Positions 15,866-24,898 are shown, counted from the stretch's first letter. The stretch: DNA of 64,000 nucleotides from an uncultured Eubacteriales bacterium (GCA_900542005.1 UQLW01000002.1:1-64000); one strand, 5' to 3'. The notes: generated from the sequence alone by a model not told the origin. A program made the numbers and translations.

Positions 15866-16603
15866 CTAAGCCGCGCCCTCCGCTACCCCCGCCGCCTCGG
15901 CCAGCTCAGGCGTGAGCCATTGCGCCAACCGGCTCCAGGGGATCGTCAGCCGCTGCTCGCCCAGGGCCCAGGGCCCGATCTGATAGGGCGCAAAGATGAT
16001 CTCCAGCCCCTCCGGCCGCACCATGAAGGCTGAGAAGTTCTCCTCAGTCGGCTCCGTGCCGGAGCTGATCCACTGTGGGTCGGCATAATCGCCCAGCTGG
16101 TCCGAATCCAGCAGCATCCAATAGGCGATCCGGGAAAGCTCCCGATAGATATCGGTCCCCGGCACGAACAGGCTGCTGAGCGCAACCGGCTCCGCGCAGC
16201 CCGCCTGATAGGTACGGGTTTCAATGGCGTAGGCCCCGTGGGCGTTGCCTGGCAGGTAGGTGTACTGTACCAGGGCCACGCTGGTAAAGCCATCGTCCAG
16301 TCCGGAAGCTTCGCCCTTGAGCACCCATGCGCCGGTTCCCTCCGTCTTGGGCAGCTCCTCCAGCCGCTGGGCCATTTCCAGGGAGAAGCTCCGCGCCATA
16401 TCCTCGGCCCGCGCCTTGTTGGCTTCGTCGATCGCATCGCTTACCGCGGGAATATCCGCCTCCAGGGTATAGGTCTCCATGTCGCGGTGGGCCTCCCACC
16501 GGTCGCCGGCGCGCTGCCAGGTCAAAAGCGCTGCCTCCTGCCGGGCGCAGCCGGCCGCCGCCAGCATCAGCGCCACAATCATCATCAGGCCTATCTTCTT
16601 CAT
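15866..16603 (-). CDS. Lipoprotein with DUF3298/RsiV-like domain
   Basis: 245 aa. Lipoprotein signal with lipobox AAAGC (Cys at ~19). The body has the pattern of DUF4163/DUF3298: an N-terminal strand-helix part (YTLEADIPAVSDAIDE... NKARAEDMAR), then YLPGNAHGAYAIETRTYQ and FSAFMVRPEGLEIIFAPYQIGPWALG, the RsiV signature. RsiV itself is a lysozyme-sensing anti-sigma factor, but this protein lacks its cytoplasmic anti-sigma part, so it may be an envelope sensor or lysozyme-binding protein. No sigma factor gene is nearby. GAGGTGG precedes the ATG. Confidence 0.75.
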   Translation of the reverse strand: MKKIGLMMIVALMLAAAGCARQEAALLTWQRAGDRWEAHRDMETYTLEADIPAVSDAIDEANKARAEDMARSFSLEMAQRLEELPKTEGTGAWVLKGEASGLDDGFTSVALVQYTYLPGNAHGAYAIETRTYQAGCAEPVALSSLFVPGTDIYRELSRIAYWMLLDSDQLGDYADPQWISSGTEPTEENFSAFMVRPEGLEIIFAPYQIGPWALGEQRLTIPWSRLAQWLTPELAEAAGVAEGAA

Positions 16604-16615
16604 GTTTCCACCTCG

Positions 16616-16647
16616 CCGGCATATTTCCTACTGAGAAAATATGCCGG
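16616..16647 (-). other. Hairpin immediately upstream of the lipoprotein RBS
   Basis: 11-bp perfect stem (16616-16626 with 16637-16647). No U-tract follows on the minus strand; the RBS begins 3-4 nt after it. It may mark an RNA processing site between the GNAT gene and the lipoprotein gene, or be a weak terminator. Confidence 0.5.
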
Positions 16648-16670
16648 ACAAGGCGTAAATAGACGGCCCT

Positions 16671-17513
16671 TTACATTTCCTGGCCGGGAAAGGTATCCAG
16701 CACCGTGACCACGCCCGCAGCCTCAAAGCCCAGCCTCCGGTACAGGGCGAGCGCCGGCAGGTTATCGGTCCGCACCGTCAGCGTCGGAAGCCGGCCCGAT
16801 TCATGAATATACCGGCATAGCCGGCCGGTCACCCTCCGGCCGATGCCCAGGCCCGTATAGGCCGGCAGCGTCGCAACGCCCCCGATATGGCCATAGCGGG
16901 GCGTCCAGGCCTGAATGTGGGCCTGGGCCGCCCAAACGCCCTGATACCGGGCCAGCAGGTAAATTTCCTCCGGCAGGCGCTCGGCTATCCGCTGGGCAAA
17001 AAGCTGCTGCGACGGGGTATAGTGGAAGCAGGCCTCCAGCAGCCGGCAGGCCGCTGCAAGGTATTCCGGATCATAGGGATCTGTGCTGATATCACAAAAT
17101 TCCAGCTCCCGGTCTTCCTCCGGCGGCGCAGGCTGCCGCTGCATCATCATCAAATGATCGACCACCTTCGCCTTCAGGCCCAGGGCTTCGTTGATCTGCC
17201 GGGCCGCCCCGCGCCCGCCGCCCAGAATCCACAGCGTATGGAAGGACAGCGCCTCCAGCTCCGGCACAAAGCGCGCAAGCTCCGCCTCCTGAGCGGCATG
17301 GATCATGCAGTTGCCATCGTTGAAGCGCGCCAGCAGCCCTACCACCATCCGGTCCGATACAAGGCCGCATATCCTGCCGCTGCGCAGCGAACCGCTCTGA
17401 TAAAGCCAGCCGTGGGCCTGCAGGTTGCCATAGAGGGGCCCCAGCATCAGCTCATGCCGCTCCAGGTATTCGTCAGCAATCCGGTGGTTCAGCCATCCAA
17501 TGCGCTTAATCAT
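16671..17513 (-). CDS. GNAT family N-acetyltransferase
   Basis: 280 aa. The C-terminal ~130 residues are a GNAT fold: GGVATLPAYTGLGIGRRVTG is the acetyl-CoA pyrophosphate loop and NLPALALYRRLGFEAAGVV the closing motif. The first ~130 residues are a divergent N-terminal GNAT-like half, as in tandem GNAT proteins. Substrate unknown. Start 17513 was chosen for AGGAG 7 nt upstream; the ATG lies inside the end of murI (8-nt overlap), so the two are coupled. Confidence 0.8.
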   Translation of the reverse strand: MIKRIGWLNHRIADEYLERHELMLGPLYGNLQAHGWLYQSGSLRSGRICGLVSDRMVVGLLARFNDGNCMIHAAQEAELARFVPELEALSFHTLWILGGGRGAARQINEALGLKAKVVDHLMMMQRQPAPPEEDRELEFCDISTDPYDPEYLAAACRLLEACFHYTPSQQLFAQRIAERLPEEIYLLARYQGVWAAQAHIQAWTPRYGHIGGVATLPAYTGLGIGRRVTGRLCRYIHESGRLPTLTVRTDNLPALALYRRLGFEAAGVVTVLDTFPGQEM

Positions 17514-18285
17514 CGTCCATCTCCTCCGCCAGCGCATAGAACCGCTCCATCAGCGCCGTCCCCTCAGGCCCGCCGGAGGTTTCAAAGCGCAGCTCCCCCT
17601 GCTGCTGCCGCAGCAGCCCCTGAAGCCGGAGCACCCGCTCCAGCTGCCGCGCCGCGCCGGAGGCGCCGTCGAACAGGGGGACGCCGCCCAGCATGGCCTT
17701 CAGGTCGCCCTTCAGGTAGGAATAATGGGTGCAGCCGATGACAACGCCGTCCAGCTGATCCAGCGGCGCATGGCTGAAAAGCTCAGCCAGATAATCGGCG
17801 ATCACGCCGGAGCCGGGGCCGTAGCGCTCCACCATCAGCGAGAGGCCGGGGCAGGGCAGCGGCACCAGCGCCTCCTTCGGCCCGCAGGCCTGCATCAGCC
17901 GGGCAAAGCGGGGCAGGCGCAGCGTGGCCGGCGTGGCCATGACGGCAATCTTCCCATCCCTGCGCGCCTCCATCGCCGGCTTCAGGGCCGGCTCTACGCC
18001 CACCACCGGGATATCGAACCTTTCCCGCATGGTATCCACCGCCGCGCTGGTAGCGGTGTTGCAGGCCACCAGCAGCGCCTTTGCCCCCTGATCGGCCAGG
18101 CGCTGGGCCGCCGCCAGCGAGATCCGGCGGATCTCCTCCAGCGGCCGGCTGCCATAGGGGGCGTTGCCCAGGTCGCCGTAAAATATAAAGTTCTCCCGGG
18201 GCATGAGCCGGACTGCCTGGCGCAGCACATACACGCCGCCCACGCCCGAATCCAGCACCCCGATAGGCGATATTGCTCTATCCAT
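17506..18285 (-). CDS. murI: Glutamate racemase
   Basis: 259 aa. Makes D-glutamate for peptidoglycan. Motifs: VLDSGVGG (~10-17), NAPYGSR, catalytic Cys in ACNTATSAA and in GCTHYSYL. Complete and of normal length. AGGA lies 6 nt before the ATG. A TATAAT box at 18320-18325 lies 35 nt upstream, with a poor -35. It is followed by a GNAT gene with overlapping reading frames. Confidence 0.96.
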   Translation of the reverse strand: MDRAISPIGVLDSGVGGVYVLRQAVRLMPRENFIFYGDLGNAPYGSRPLEEIRRISLAAAQRLADQGAKALLVACNTATSAAVDTMRERFDIPVVGVEPALKPAMEARRDGKIAVMATPATLRLPRFARLMQACGPKEALVPLPCPGLSLMVERYGPGSGVIADYLAELFSHAPLDQLDGVVIGCTHYSYLKGDLKAMLGGVPLFDGASGAARQLERVLRLQGLLRQQQGELRFETSGGPEGTALMERFYALAEEMDDD

Positions 18286-18319
18286 CCCGCATCCTGCTTT
18301 TCTTCGATGATATAGCGCT

Positions 18320-18325
18320 ATTATA
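18320..18325 (-). promoter_or_regulatory. -10 box of murI
   Basis: Exact TATAAT on the minus strand. The -35 is not recognisable at 16-18 nt. Confidence 0.45.
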
Positions 18326-18358
18326 CCACTCGCCCGCCATCGCCGCTAGCCCATTTCC

Positions 18359-19261
18359 CTATCCTGCCTGCATCACCTCCGCCAGCACCTGGGCCAGATA
18401 GGGCATGGCGTTGAGCACCTGCTCCAGCGTGTTTTCATTGTGGCCCGCCTCCACCAGGATGCAGCCGGTGGATATATGCTGGTTATACCGGCCGGTTTTC
18501 ACGCGGATCGGCCGGGCCAGGTCTGGATGGATCGCCTGAAGCCCCTTGGTGATCTCGTCGGCCAGCTGGTAGTTTTTCTCCCAATCGGGTTTGACGGAAA
18601 AGCCGCTGCCCGAGGAGCCCTCGCCCGTGCCGATTACGATCATCAGCTGGGCCACCTCCTTGCCGTCCACCTCTATATATTTTGTCTGCCCCTTGGAATA
18701 GGCGTCCCGGTGCAGATCGATGAATACCTTCAGGCTGTCATGTTGCTCCGCCGCTGCCTCCAGCGTTTTAAGGGAGCGAATATAGGCGGTTCCCAGCTTG
18801 GGCGGTTCGTGATCGGTCTTGTCGTGCAGCACGGATATTCCATACTCGTCCTCCAGCAGATTGGCCAGCTCTGTGCCGACCCGGACAATATTGTAGTCCT
18901 GGTTGGCGGTGCGCCATTGCCCCGTCTCCTTGTAGTCCTGATCGCCCTTTACATAGGCTTCATGGCTATGGGTATGATAGATCATCACCTGGGGCCCCTC
19001 GCCCTGCGCCCGCACGCCCTCCAGCGCTGTGGGATCCGGCTCTACCTCCACCGTCAGCGGCATATCCTCCTGTTCGTTTTCGTCCGGCTCCGCCACGTCG
19101 GCGGTCACCGGAAGGTCAGCCTCCGCCAATGCCGCCGTCGTCGCCGCTCCGCCGCCGGCTACCGCCTGTCCAGCCCATATCTGCCCGGTCAGCCCGGCAA
19201 AGATCAAGCCCAGCAGGCATAGCAGCGCCAGCTGCCCCATATGCCTTGTCCCTTTACCCAT
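18359..19261 (-). CDS. spoIIP: Stage II sporulation protein P
   Basis: 300 aa. N-terminal anchor helix (LALLCLLGLIFAGLTGQIWAG), acidic linker, then the SpoIIP amidase/endopeptidase domain: IYHTHSHEAYV, RVGTELANLLEDEYGISVLHD, FIDLHRDA, RPIRVKTGRYNQH, ILVEAGHNENTLEQ. With SpoIID and SpoIIM it degrades septal peptidoglycan during engulfment of the forespore. Direct evidence that the organism sporulates or descends from a spore former. It follows gpr by 42 nt, the conserved gpr-spoIIP order. GGAGGTG precedes the ATG. Confidence 0.95.
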   Translation of the reverse strand: MGKGTRHMGQLALLCLLGLIFAGLTGQIWAGQAVAGGGAATTAALAEADLPVTADVAEPDENEQEDMPLTVEVEPDPTALEGVRAQGEGPQVMIYHTHSHEAYVKGDQDYKETGQWRTANQDYNIVRVGTELANLLEDEYGISVLHDKTDHEPPKLGTAYIRSLKTLEAAAEQHDSLKVFIDLHRDAYSKGQTKYIEVDGKEVAQLMIVIGTGEGSSGSGFSVKPDWEKNYQLADEITKGLQAIHPDLARPIRVKTGRYNQHISTGCILVEAGHNENTLEQVLNAMPYLAQVLAEVMQAG

Positions 19262-19303
19262 GCGCTCACCTCCTATCCCCCATTGTATGAGCGCTGCCGG
19301 CGG

Positions 19304-20233
19304 TCAATGCAGGAAGGCTTCTACCTCCTGGGCGGAAAGGCCGTTATGAATCCACAGGTTCAGCCCCAGGGCCAGCCAGCGGGCGGTATCCTCCACCAGC
19401 GCGTCCACCTCCTTGGGCGTCACCACCATCTCGCTGAGGCGGTCGCTGCGCATCGCTTCCATCGCCTTGTCCACATCCAGCCCAAGGGCGCCCCGGCCCC
19501 CGGCCAGCTTTTCCAGCGCGTCGCGGATAATGGTGGCGGCGTAGACCACGGTCGGCACGCCCACCGCCACCACCGGGCAGCCCAGGGTTTCTCCGTTGAG
19601 CGCCATGCGCCGGTTCCCGACGCCGGAGCCCGGCTGGATCCCCGCGTCGGACAGCTGCAGCGTGGTGGCAATCCGGCGGCTGTCCCGGCTGGCCAGCGCG
19701 TCCACCGCCACCACGGCCGCCGGGCGCACGCGGCCGGCCACGCCCTTGACCACCTCCACAGTTTCGATGCCTGTCACGCCCAGCACGCCCGGGGCCATCG
19801 CGCAGACCGGGCGCACCCGCTTATCGACCGCCTGAGGGATCATCTCCAGCAGGTGCCGGGTCACCATGGTCCCCTTGACGACCCGGGGTCCCAGGGAATC
19901 CGGCGTAATGTTCCAATTGCCCAGGCCCACCACCAGCACCGGACCGCTGCGGGCGGGTTCCGGCATCATCCGGCCCAGCTCCTGCGCCATCAGGTGGCTG
20001 ACCGCCTCCTCCAGCATCGGATCCCGCAACGCAAGGCCCGGCGCCTCCAGGGTTACATACTGTCCCTTCGCCTTTTGGAGGGCCTGCGAGGCTTCATCGC
20101 TTTCCACCGCCACCCGCGTCAGCGTTATGCCCTCCTGGGGCGTCAGGGTTTCGCTTTTCAGCCCCGGGATGCTGCGCCGTCCCAGGCCCTCCCGCGCCTC
20201 CATGGCCAGATCGGTGCGGATCGCATGATTCAT
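19304..20233 (-). CDS. gpr: GPR endopeptidase (germination protease)
   Basis: 309 aa. Degrades small acid-soluble spore proteins at germination. Visible are the typical MNHAIRTDLAMEARE start with the pro-region, VVGLGNWNITPDSLGPRVV, and the aspartates of TDLAME and VAVDALASRD. The start at 20233 (not 20257) is supported by GGAGG 9 nt upstream. Expected to be forespore-expressed (sigma-G or F), but I did not find a clear matching promoter in the upstream 200 nt. Confidence 0.95.
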   Translation of the reverse strand: MNHAIRTDLAMEAREGLGRRSIPGLKSETLTPQEGITLTRVAVESDEASQALQKAKGQYVTLEAPGLALRDPMLEEAVSHLMAQELGRMMPEPARSGPVLVVGLGNWNITPDSLGPRVVKGTMVTRHLLEMIPQAVDKRVRPVCAMAPGVLGVTGIETVEVVKGVAGRVRPAAVVAVDALASRDSRRIATTLQLSDAGIQPGSGVGNRRMALNGETLGCPVVAVGVPTVVYAATIIRDALEKLAGGRGALGLDVDKAMEAMRSDRLSEMVVTPKEVDALVEDTARWLALGLNLWIHNGLSAQEVEAFLH

Positions 20234-20375
20234 AGATTTTTCCCTCCCGTTTCCCATATCGCTGTGTTTTCCCTTTCAGCTTGCCCGCAAAGCATAAAAA
20301 AATGCCGTTATCCCCGCCACATGCAAGAATTTGCGCTCTGATTGGATTCTTTCATCAAAAACCGGGCAATTTATC

Positions 20376-20404
20376 TTGCAATCAGCGGACATGCATGGTA
20401 GAAT
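20376..20404 (+). promoter_or_regulatory. Promoter of rpsT
   Basis: TTGCAA (20376-20381), 17 nt, TAGAAT (20399-20404). Confidence 0.75.
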
Positions 20405-20439
20405 ATTACCTGATGTCCAAGGACGAGGGGGTGAATCGT

Positions 20440-20697
20440 TTGCCGCAGATTAAATCCGCCAAGAAGAGGGTCGAGGTTTCCGCGAAGTACAATCTTCAGA
20501 ACCGCGCCAACAAGTCCGCTATGAAGACTGCCGTGAGGAAGCTCGATGAGGCCATTGCCGAAAAGAAGGACAATACGCAGGAGATTTTCCGCGCTGCTGT
20601 CAGCACGGTTGACAAAGTAGCCGCCAAGGGTGCCATCCATAAGAAGGCCGCCAACCGCAAGAAGGCTCAGCTGGCCCGTGCTATGCAGAACGCTTAA
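20440..20697 (+). CDS. rpsT: 30S ribosomal protein bS20
   Basis: 85 aa, basic and helical. LPQIKSAKKRVEVSAKYNL and NKSAMKTAVRKLDEAI are S20 signatures. Binds 16S rRNA early in 30S assembly. The start is most likely TTG at 20440, with GAGGGGGTG ending 6 nt upstream; an in-frame GTG at 20431 would overlap that RBS. Rare-codon initiation of rpsT is known in other bacteria as a control point. It is transcribed alone from a good promoter, opposite to all neighbours, and ends at an intrinsic terminator. Confidence 0.95.
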   Translation: MPQIKSAKKRVEVSAKYNLQNRANKSAMKTAVRKLDEAIAEKKDNTQEIFRAAVSTVDKVAAKGAIHKKAANRKKAQLARAMQNA

Positions 20698-20713
20698 TCA
20701 TCTTCAGAAAACG

Positions 20714-20742
20714 ACTCCGTGAAAGCGGAGTTTTTTCTTTTT
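20714..20742 (+). terminator. Terminator of rpsT
   Basis: ACTCCG, TGAAAG loop, CGGAGT, then TTTTTCTTTTTT. Confidence 0.85.
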
Positions 20743-20751
20743 TGGCGCGGC

Positions 20752-20777
20752 AAAAGGGCGCGGCGAGGGCCGCGCCC
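20752..20777 (-). terminator. Terminator of the MBL-comEC-holA operon
   Basis: GGGCGCGGC (20756-20764) pairs with GCCGCGCCC (20769-20777). The minus transcript then reads TTTT. Confidence 0.75.
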
Positions 20778-20806
20778 TACCGGCTCCGGCAGGTCAGCTC
20801 CGGGGT

Positions 20807-21823
20807 TTATCGGGCCGTCTGCTGCACCAGGCGCATGATGAAATATTCCACGCAGGTTTCCTCGCTCATGGCGCCGCTCTTTATGGCGGTATCCGCGTCT
20901 GCGCACCATAAGAGCGCCTCGTTCCACCGGCCGCTGCCGGACGCGCCGCGCCGCAGGGCCTTACCCACCACAAAGGGTTTGGCGCCCAACGCCTTGGCCG
21001 CTTCGGCCGAGCTCATGCCCGCGCGCGATACCTCGCCTGCCCGGGCCCATACCCGCAGCTGGCCGGCCAGCAGGGCCAAAAGCCGGGCCGGCGCTTCGCC
21101 GTCCTGCACCAGGGCGCGGTAGGCCGACAGCGCCCGGTCGCCCCTGCCGGCCATCAGGTCGTCGACCATTGCGAATACCTTATGCTCCACCGCCTGCACA
21201 CAGATGGCCTCCACCGCAGCCCGGTCGGCGGTCCCGCCCTGGCAGTAAGCGGCCAGCTTGCCCATCTCCGATTCGACCGGCTTCAGCAGGCCGCCTGCAT
21301 ATTCAAAAAGATACTCCGCCGTACCAGCCGCCAGCTCCACGCCCGCCTGCTTGGCCATCCGGCGGATCCAGGGCGCGGCCTCCCGGGCGGTCAGCGGCGC
21401 AAAGTTAACCGCAGCCAGCGGCCCGTCCAGCAGCTTCAGCCACCCCTGGGAGGCCGGCAGCGCTCCGCGCACATAAAAGACCAGCGTGGCCATATCGCCC
21501 AGGTGCTCTGCCAGCGACTGCAGCTGCGCCTTATCCTCCTTGCCGGGCTTGGCGCCAGCGCCAAAGCGCGGGTCATCCCGCACCACCACCAGGCGCCGCG
21601 GGCTCATAAAGGGCGGGGTATCGACCAGCCGCCGGTAGTCGGCCAGCGACATGCCCTGTCCCTCCACGGCCTGCTCGTCCATCATCTCCATGCCGGGGGC
21701 GAGCGTCAGCCTCCGCAGCTGCCCCAGCGCCTGCTCCTTGAGGTATTCCTCCTCGCCATAAAAAAGGTAGCCGGGCTCCACCCGCCCCTTGCCCAGGTCG
21801 GACAGGCATGTTTTCATCTGCAT
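20807..21823 (-). CDS. holA: DNA polymerase III, delta subunit
   Basis: 338 aa, usual length. Pulls open the beta clamp as part of the clamp loader. Family signs: YLFYGEEEYLKEQAL at ~18, LVVVRDDPRF, KLAAYC..., and the C-terminal domain AMVDDLMAGRGDRALSAYRALV... LLALLAGQLRVWARA. AGGAGG lies 6 nt before the ATG; it starts 10 nt after comEC. The comEC-holA order, often followed by rpsT, is widely conserved in Firmicutes. Confidence 0.93.
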   Translation of the reverse strand: MQMKTCLSDLGKGRVEPGYLFYGEEEYLKEQALGQLRRLTLAPGMEMMDEQAVEGQGMSLADYRRLVDTPPFMSPRRLVVVRDDPRFGAGAKPGKEDKAQLQSLAEHLGDMATLVFYVRGALPASQGWLKLLDGPLAAVNFAPLTAREAAPWIRRMAKQAGVELAAGTAEYLFEYAGGLLKPVESEMGKLAAYCQGGTADRAAVEAICVQAVEHKVFAMVDDLMAGRGDRALSAYRALVQDGEAPARLLALLAGQLRVWARAGEVSRAGMSSAEAAKALGAKPFVVGKALRRGASGSGRWNEALLWCADADTAIKSGAMSEETCVEYFIMRLVQQTAR

Positions 21824-21833
21824 GGCGCGCCTC

Positions 21834-24086
21834 CTATCCCGGGGGCCACATCTTCACCCAAGCCCCCTGCCTGCTATTATTGTATCCGTTTACCACCGGC
21901 TCGTCCAGCCCCTGGCTGGCATAGGGGTTGGAATAGATCGCCTGCGCTGCGCCCTTTGCCTTCCGCAGGGCGCCCGCCGTAGCCCGGTCCACCACATGAA
22001 GCCCGCCCTCTTCAGCCGTCCCGCCATAGGTAGCCCGCCAGCTGCCCCGCAGCAGCTCAAGCCCGCCTTCCTGCCGGAAGGCAAAGGTAAAGCTGCCGAT
22101 CGCCATCGGCTGGCCGTCCTCCAGCGCAACGAGCTCAAAGCAATACCGCTGGGCCAGCGCCGCAAGCCATCCCGGGATCCTATCCGCATATGCCGCCCGC
22201 ACGATCACGCGGCTCACGCCCGCCTGATCCCCGACCGCCTCCTCCAGCTTAGCCATGCTGTCGCCCGTATAGACAAGGGTGTCGGTATATCCCCGATAGC
22301 TGGCCTGGGCCGCCTGTTCTGCGCCATACAGCGCGTCCCGGCAGATCAGGGCCGTCTCCCCACGGTCCTGCACATAAAGGGCCGTATCCAGCCCGCTGCC
22401 AAGGGCCGCCACCTGCGGGCGCTGGGCCGCGCCCGACAGGGCGGCGCACAGCAGCAGCATCGCTCCGGCTGTGCTCAGGCAGCCCCAGCGCATCCAGCGC
22501 TTTTTACCCAAAAGGCGCGGCGATGCCAGGAGAACCAGGGCGCTGGACGCCGCGCAGAAGCCCCATCCGCCCGCCAGGGGCACCCGCAGCATGGGCAGCG
22601 CGCCGCCCGCCCAGCCCACGATCCGCCCAAGGCCGCGGGCCACCCGCCCTATCATGCCGCCATACAGCGGCCTTATCCATGCCAACGGCGACACCGCCAG
22701 ATACAGAAAGCTGGCGCCCACCAGCAGGGAATATCCCGGGACCAGCAGCGCGTTGGCAAGGCCCGTGGCCAGTGGGTAGCCCTGAACCCCGGCATAAGGC
22801 AGCACGACCCAGGCAATCAGCATGGCCAGCGTAACGGTTCCGGCGAACCCCTGGCGCGGGGCCAGCTCCCGCAGCAGCAAAAGCGCCAACGTCGCCAGAT
22901 AGGTCAGCTGGCAGGCGGAGGTGAAAACAGACAGCGGCGACAGGATCATCTGCAGCAAAAAGGCCGCCGCCAGCGTATTGACCGGATCGCTCTCCCGTCC
23001 GCAGCATTCGGCGGCAAAGCCCAGCAGCGCCATAAAGAGCACCCGGTTAAAGGATGGCCGGACGCCGGCCAACAGGAAGTAGGCCGCAATCAAAAGCCCC
23101 TGGGCCATATAGCGCTGCATCCGCATCCACCGTCTCCGCCGGGCCAGCCAATCGACCGCAGCCATCAGCAGCGACACATGCAGGCCCGACACCGAGAGCA
23201 CATGGGATATGCCAAGGTTGGCGTAGGCCTCCCGTTGCCCGGAAAGATCCGCAGTCCAGCCCATCACAAGCGCTGCCGCCAGTCCTGCGCCCTCCTCCCC
23301 CATGTCCGCCTGCATCCGGTCATATAGCCACAGGCGGAAGCTATCCAGCGCCCGGCCCAGTCCGCCGCCGGGCTGCAGCCAGATCTGCTGCGCCGTGGCA
23401 TATCCGGTAAAGCGCACGCCCTGCGACGCCCAGTACAGCCGTTGGTTAAAGCTGCCCGGCAGGCCTGGTTCATCGGGAAGCTTCAGCCTGATCCCTGCCA
23501 CCAGCATACGGTCGCCGACGCGAAGCTGTCCGCAGTCCTCCGCCTGCTGCCAGTCGCCCTCCGCCATATCTTCTGGCTGGGGCGTTTCCCGGCTTCCGCC
23601 CTCATCTTCCCGGGCGTCCGCCACCGTCAGCGCCAGCGAACCGGACAGCGGCCGCTGCCAGGCTCCGTCCATCACAGTAAGCGAGGTGAGCACCAGCGTA
23701 TCCGCCTTCTGACCATGCCGTCGGGCCGAAACAACGCCGCTGACCCAGGTATATTCTGTATTCTCCCCCCACCAGCCATACCAGGCCGGCAGCGCCAGCG
23801 ATACAGCCAGCATACCCGCCGCAAAAAAGGCCCCGCTGGACAAAAGGGCCGCCCATCCGCCCCGGTGCAGCCGGTGCAGCAGCCACGCCGCAGCCGCCAA
23901 TGCCGCGGTCAGGCAAAAGAGCAGCGTGAGGCTGGTACCCGCCCGCCGCGCGCCATATCCCAGCATCGCCCCAGCCGCCAGGGCGGCCGCCCAGAAAAGC
24001 AGCGGTTGACGGCTGAAAATGGTGCTGCGCAGCTTAAAGGGCGAGGGCACGCCGCCCTCGCCCTTGCCATGGGGTTTATAGCTCAT
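21834..24086 (-). CDS. comEC: ComEC/Rec2 DNA-uptake channel protein
   Basis: About 750 aa. N-terminal membrane helices, an OB-fold-like extracytoplasmic part, then the ComEC core: ISHVLSVSGLHVSLLMAAVDWL is the family hallmark, followed by many helices to ~residue 565. The C-terminal ~190 residues resemble the metallo-beta-lactamase domain of ComEC, but I find no HxHxDH, so it appears catalytically dead. Carries ssDNA across the membrane in transformation. The start at 24086 is tentative: its RBS (GGGAG) is too close, and the ATG overlaps the upstream gene by 11 nt. Confidence 0.88.
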   Translation of the reverse strand: MSYKPHGKGEGGVPSPFKLRSTIFSRQPLLFWAAALAAGAMLGYGARRAGTSLTLLFCLTAALAAAAWLLHRLHRGGWAALLSSGAFFAAGMLAVSLALPAWYGWWGENTEYTWVSGVVSARRHGQKADTLVLTSLTVMDGAWQRPLSGSLALTVADAREDEGGSRETPQPEDMAEGDWQQAEDCGQLRVGDRMLVAGIRLKLPDEPGLPGSFNQRLYWASQGVRFTGYATAQQIWLQPGGGLGRALDSFRLWLYDRMQADMGEEGAGLAAALVMGWTADLSGQREAYANLGISHVLSVSGLHVSLLMAAVDWLARRRRWMRMQRYMAQGLLIAAYFLLAGVRPSFNRVLFMALLGFAAECCGRESDPVNTLAAAFLLQMILSPLSVFTSACQLTYLATLALLLLRELAPRQGFAGTVTLAMLIAWVVLPYAGVQGYPLATGLANALLVPGYSLLVGASFLYLAVSPLAWIRPLYGGMIGRVARGLGRIVGWAGGALPMLRVPLAGGWGFCAASSALVLLASPRLLGKKRWMRWGCLSTAGAMLLLCAALSGAAQRPQVAALGSGLDTALYVQDRGETALICRDALYGAEQAAQASYRGYTDTLVYTGDSMAKLEEAVGDQAGVSRVIVRAAYADRIPGWLAALAQRYCFELVALEDGQPMAIGSFTFAFRQEGGLELLRGSWRATYGGTAEEGGLHVVDRATAGALRKAKGAAQAIYSNPYASQGLDEPVVNGYNNSRQGAWVKMWPPG

Positions 24087-24786
24087 AGCTCCCAAGAGCC
24101 TCCGCGCCCTGCATTTGGGGATAAACCGCCTGGGCCTCCTGCAAAAGCGCCGCCCGCATGCCCGGAGCAAAATGCGTCAGCAGGGCCCGCTGCGGCCCAG
24201 CCTCCATGGCAACCTTTGCTGCCAGCGCTGCGCTCAGGTGCGGCTTGTCCTCCGACCAGGCTCCGGCTGCCAGCCCACCGTCGATCATAAGAAGGTCTGC
24301 GCCCCTATAAACCTCCTCCATACCGGGGAATTGGTTGGTATCGCCCGTATAGCACAGCCGCTTGCCGTCCGCCTCCAGCATGACGCCCACCGCCGGTACT
24401 GGATGCCGTGCCGGCAAAAAGCGCATCATCAACGCGCCTAGCCGCGCCGTGCTGCCCGGCTTCACCGGCTGGCACTGGAAGCATCCAAAGCCCGCCAGCA
24501 GCCCGTAAACCGGGACCGGCTGATCCGGCAGGTATACCGGCAGCCGCTTCCCGCAGCCCTGCAGCGCATAGCCCAGCAGCGGCATCTCGCCCATATGGTC
24601 AAAGTGCAGGTGGCTGAGCACCACGGCGTCCAGCGCTTCCAGGGCCATCATGCCCCCCAGCCGCGCCAGGCAGCCGCTTCCCGCCTCCATCAGCACCCTT
24701 TTGCCCCCTGCCTCCACCAGGTAGGCGGAGCAAGCGCCTCCGGCCTCCGGATAGGGGCCCTGGCAGCCCAGTATGGTCAGACGCAT
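24076..24786 (-). CDS. MBL-fold metallo-hydrolase, RNase Z-like
   Basis: 236 aa. Complete metal site: HLHFDHMGE (~59-65), H in ARHPVPA, D in YTGDTNQF, and late His residues (KPHLSAA, LLTHFAPG). The arrangement resembles ElaC/AtsA-type hydrolases (RNase Z, phosphodiesterase, arylsulfatase-like). It lacks a long exosite arm, so a tRNase Z role is doubtful. First gene of an operon with comEC and holA. AAGGAG precedes the ATG. Confidence 0.85.
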   Translation of the reverse strand: MRLTILGCQGPYPEAGGACSAYLVEAGGKRVLMEAGSGCLARLGGMMALEALDAVVLSHLHFDHMGEMPLLGYALQGCGKRLPVYLPDQPVPVYGLLAGFGCFQCQPVKPGSTARLGALMMRFLPARHPVPAVGVMLEADGKRLCYTGDTNQFPGMEEVYRGADLLMIDGGLAAGAWSEDKPHLSAALAAKVAMEAGPQRALLTHFAPGMRAALLQEAQAVYPQMQGAEALGSYEL

Positions 24787-24818
24787 GGAAGGTTCTCCTT
24801 GTTTCTCGAGTTTTCTTT

Positions 24819-24847
24819 ATTTTAAATCCAAGTAAACAATCCGTCAA
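24819..24847 (-). promoter_or_regulatory. Promoter of the MBL-comEC-holA operon
   Basis: TTGACG (24842-24847), 17 nt, TAAAAT (24819-24824) on the minus strand. Confidence 0.75.
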
Positions 24848-24898
24848 GCGCAGCCCTGCCCCGCTTTATGTCCTTATTGCAGCTTGTTTTACACCATC

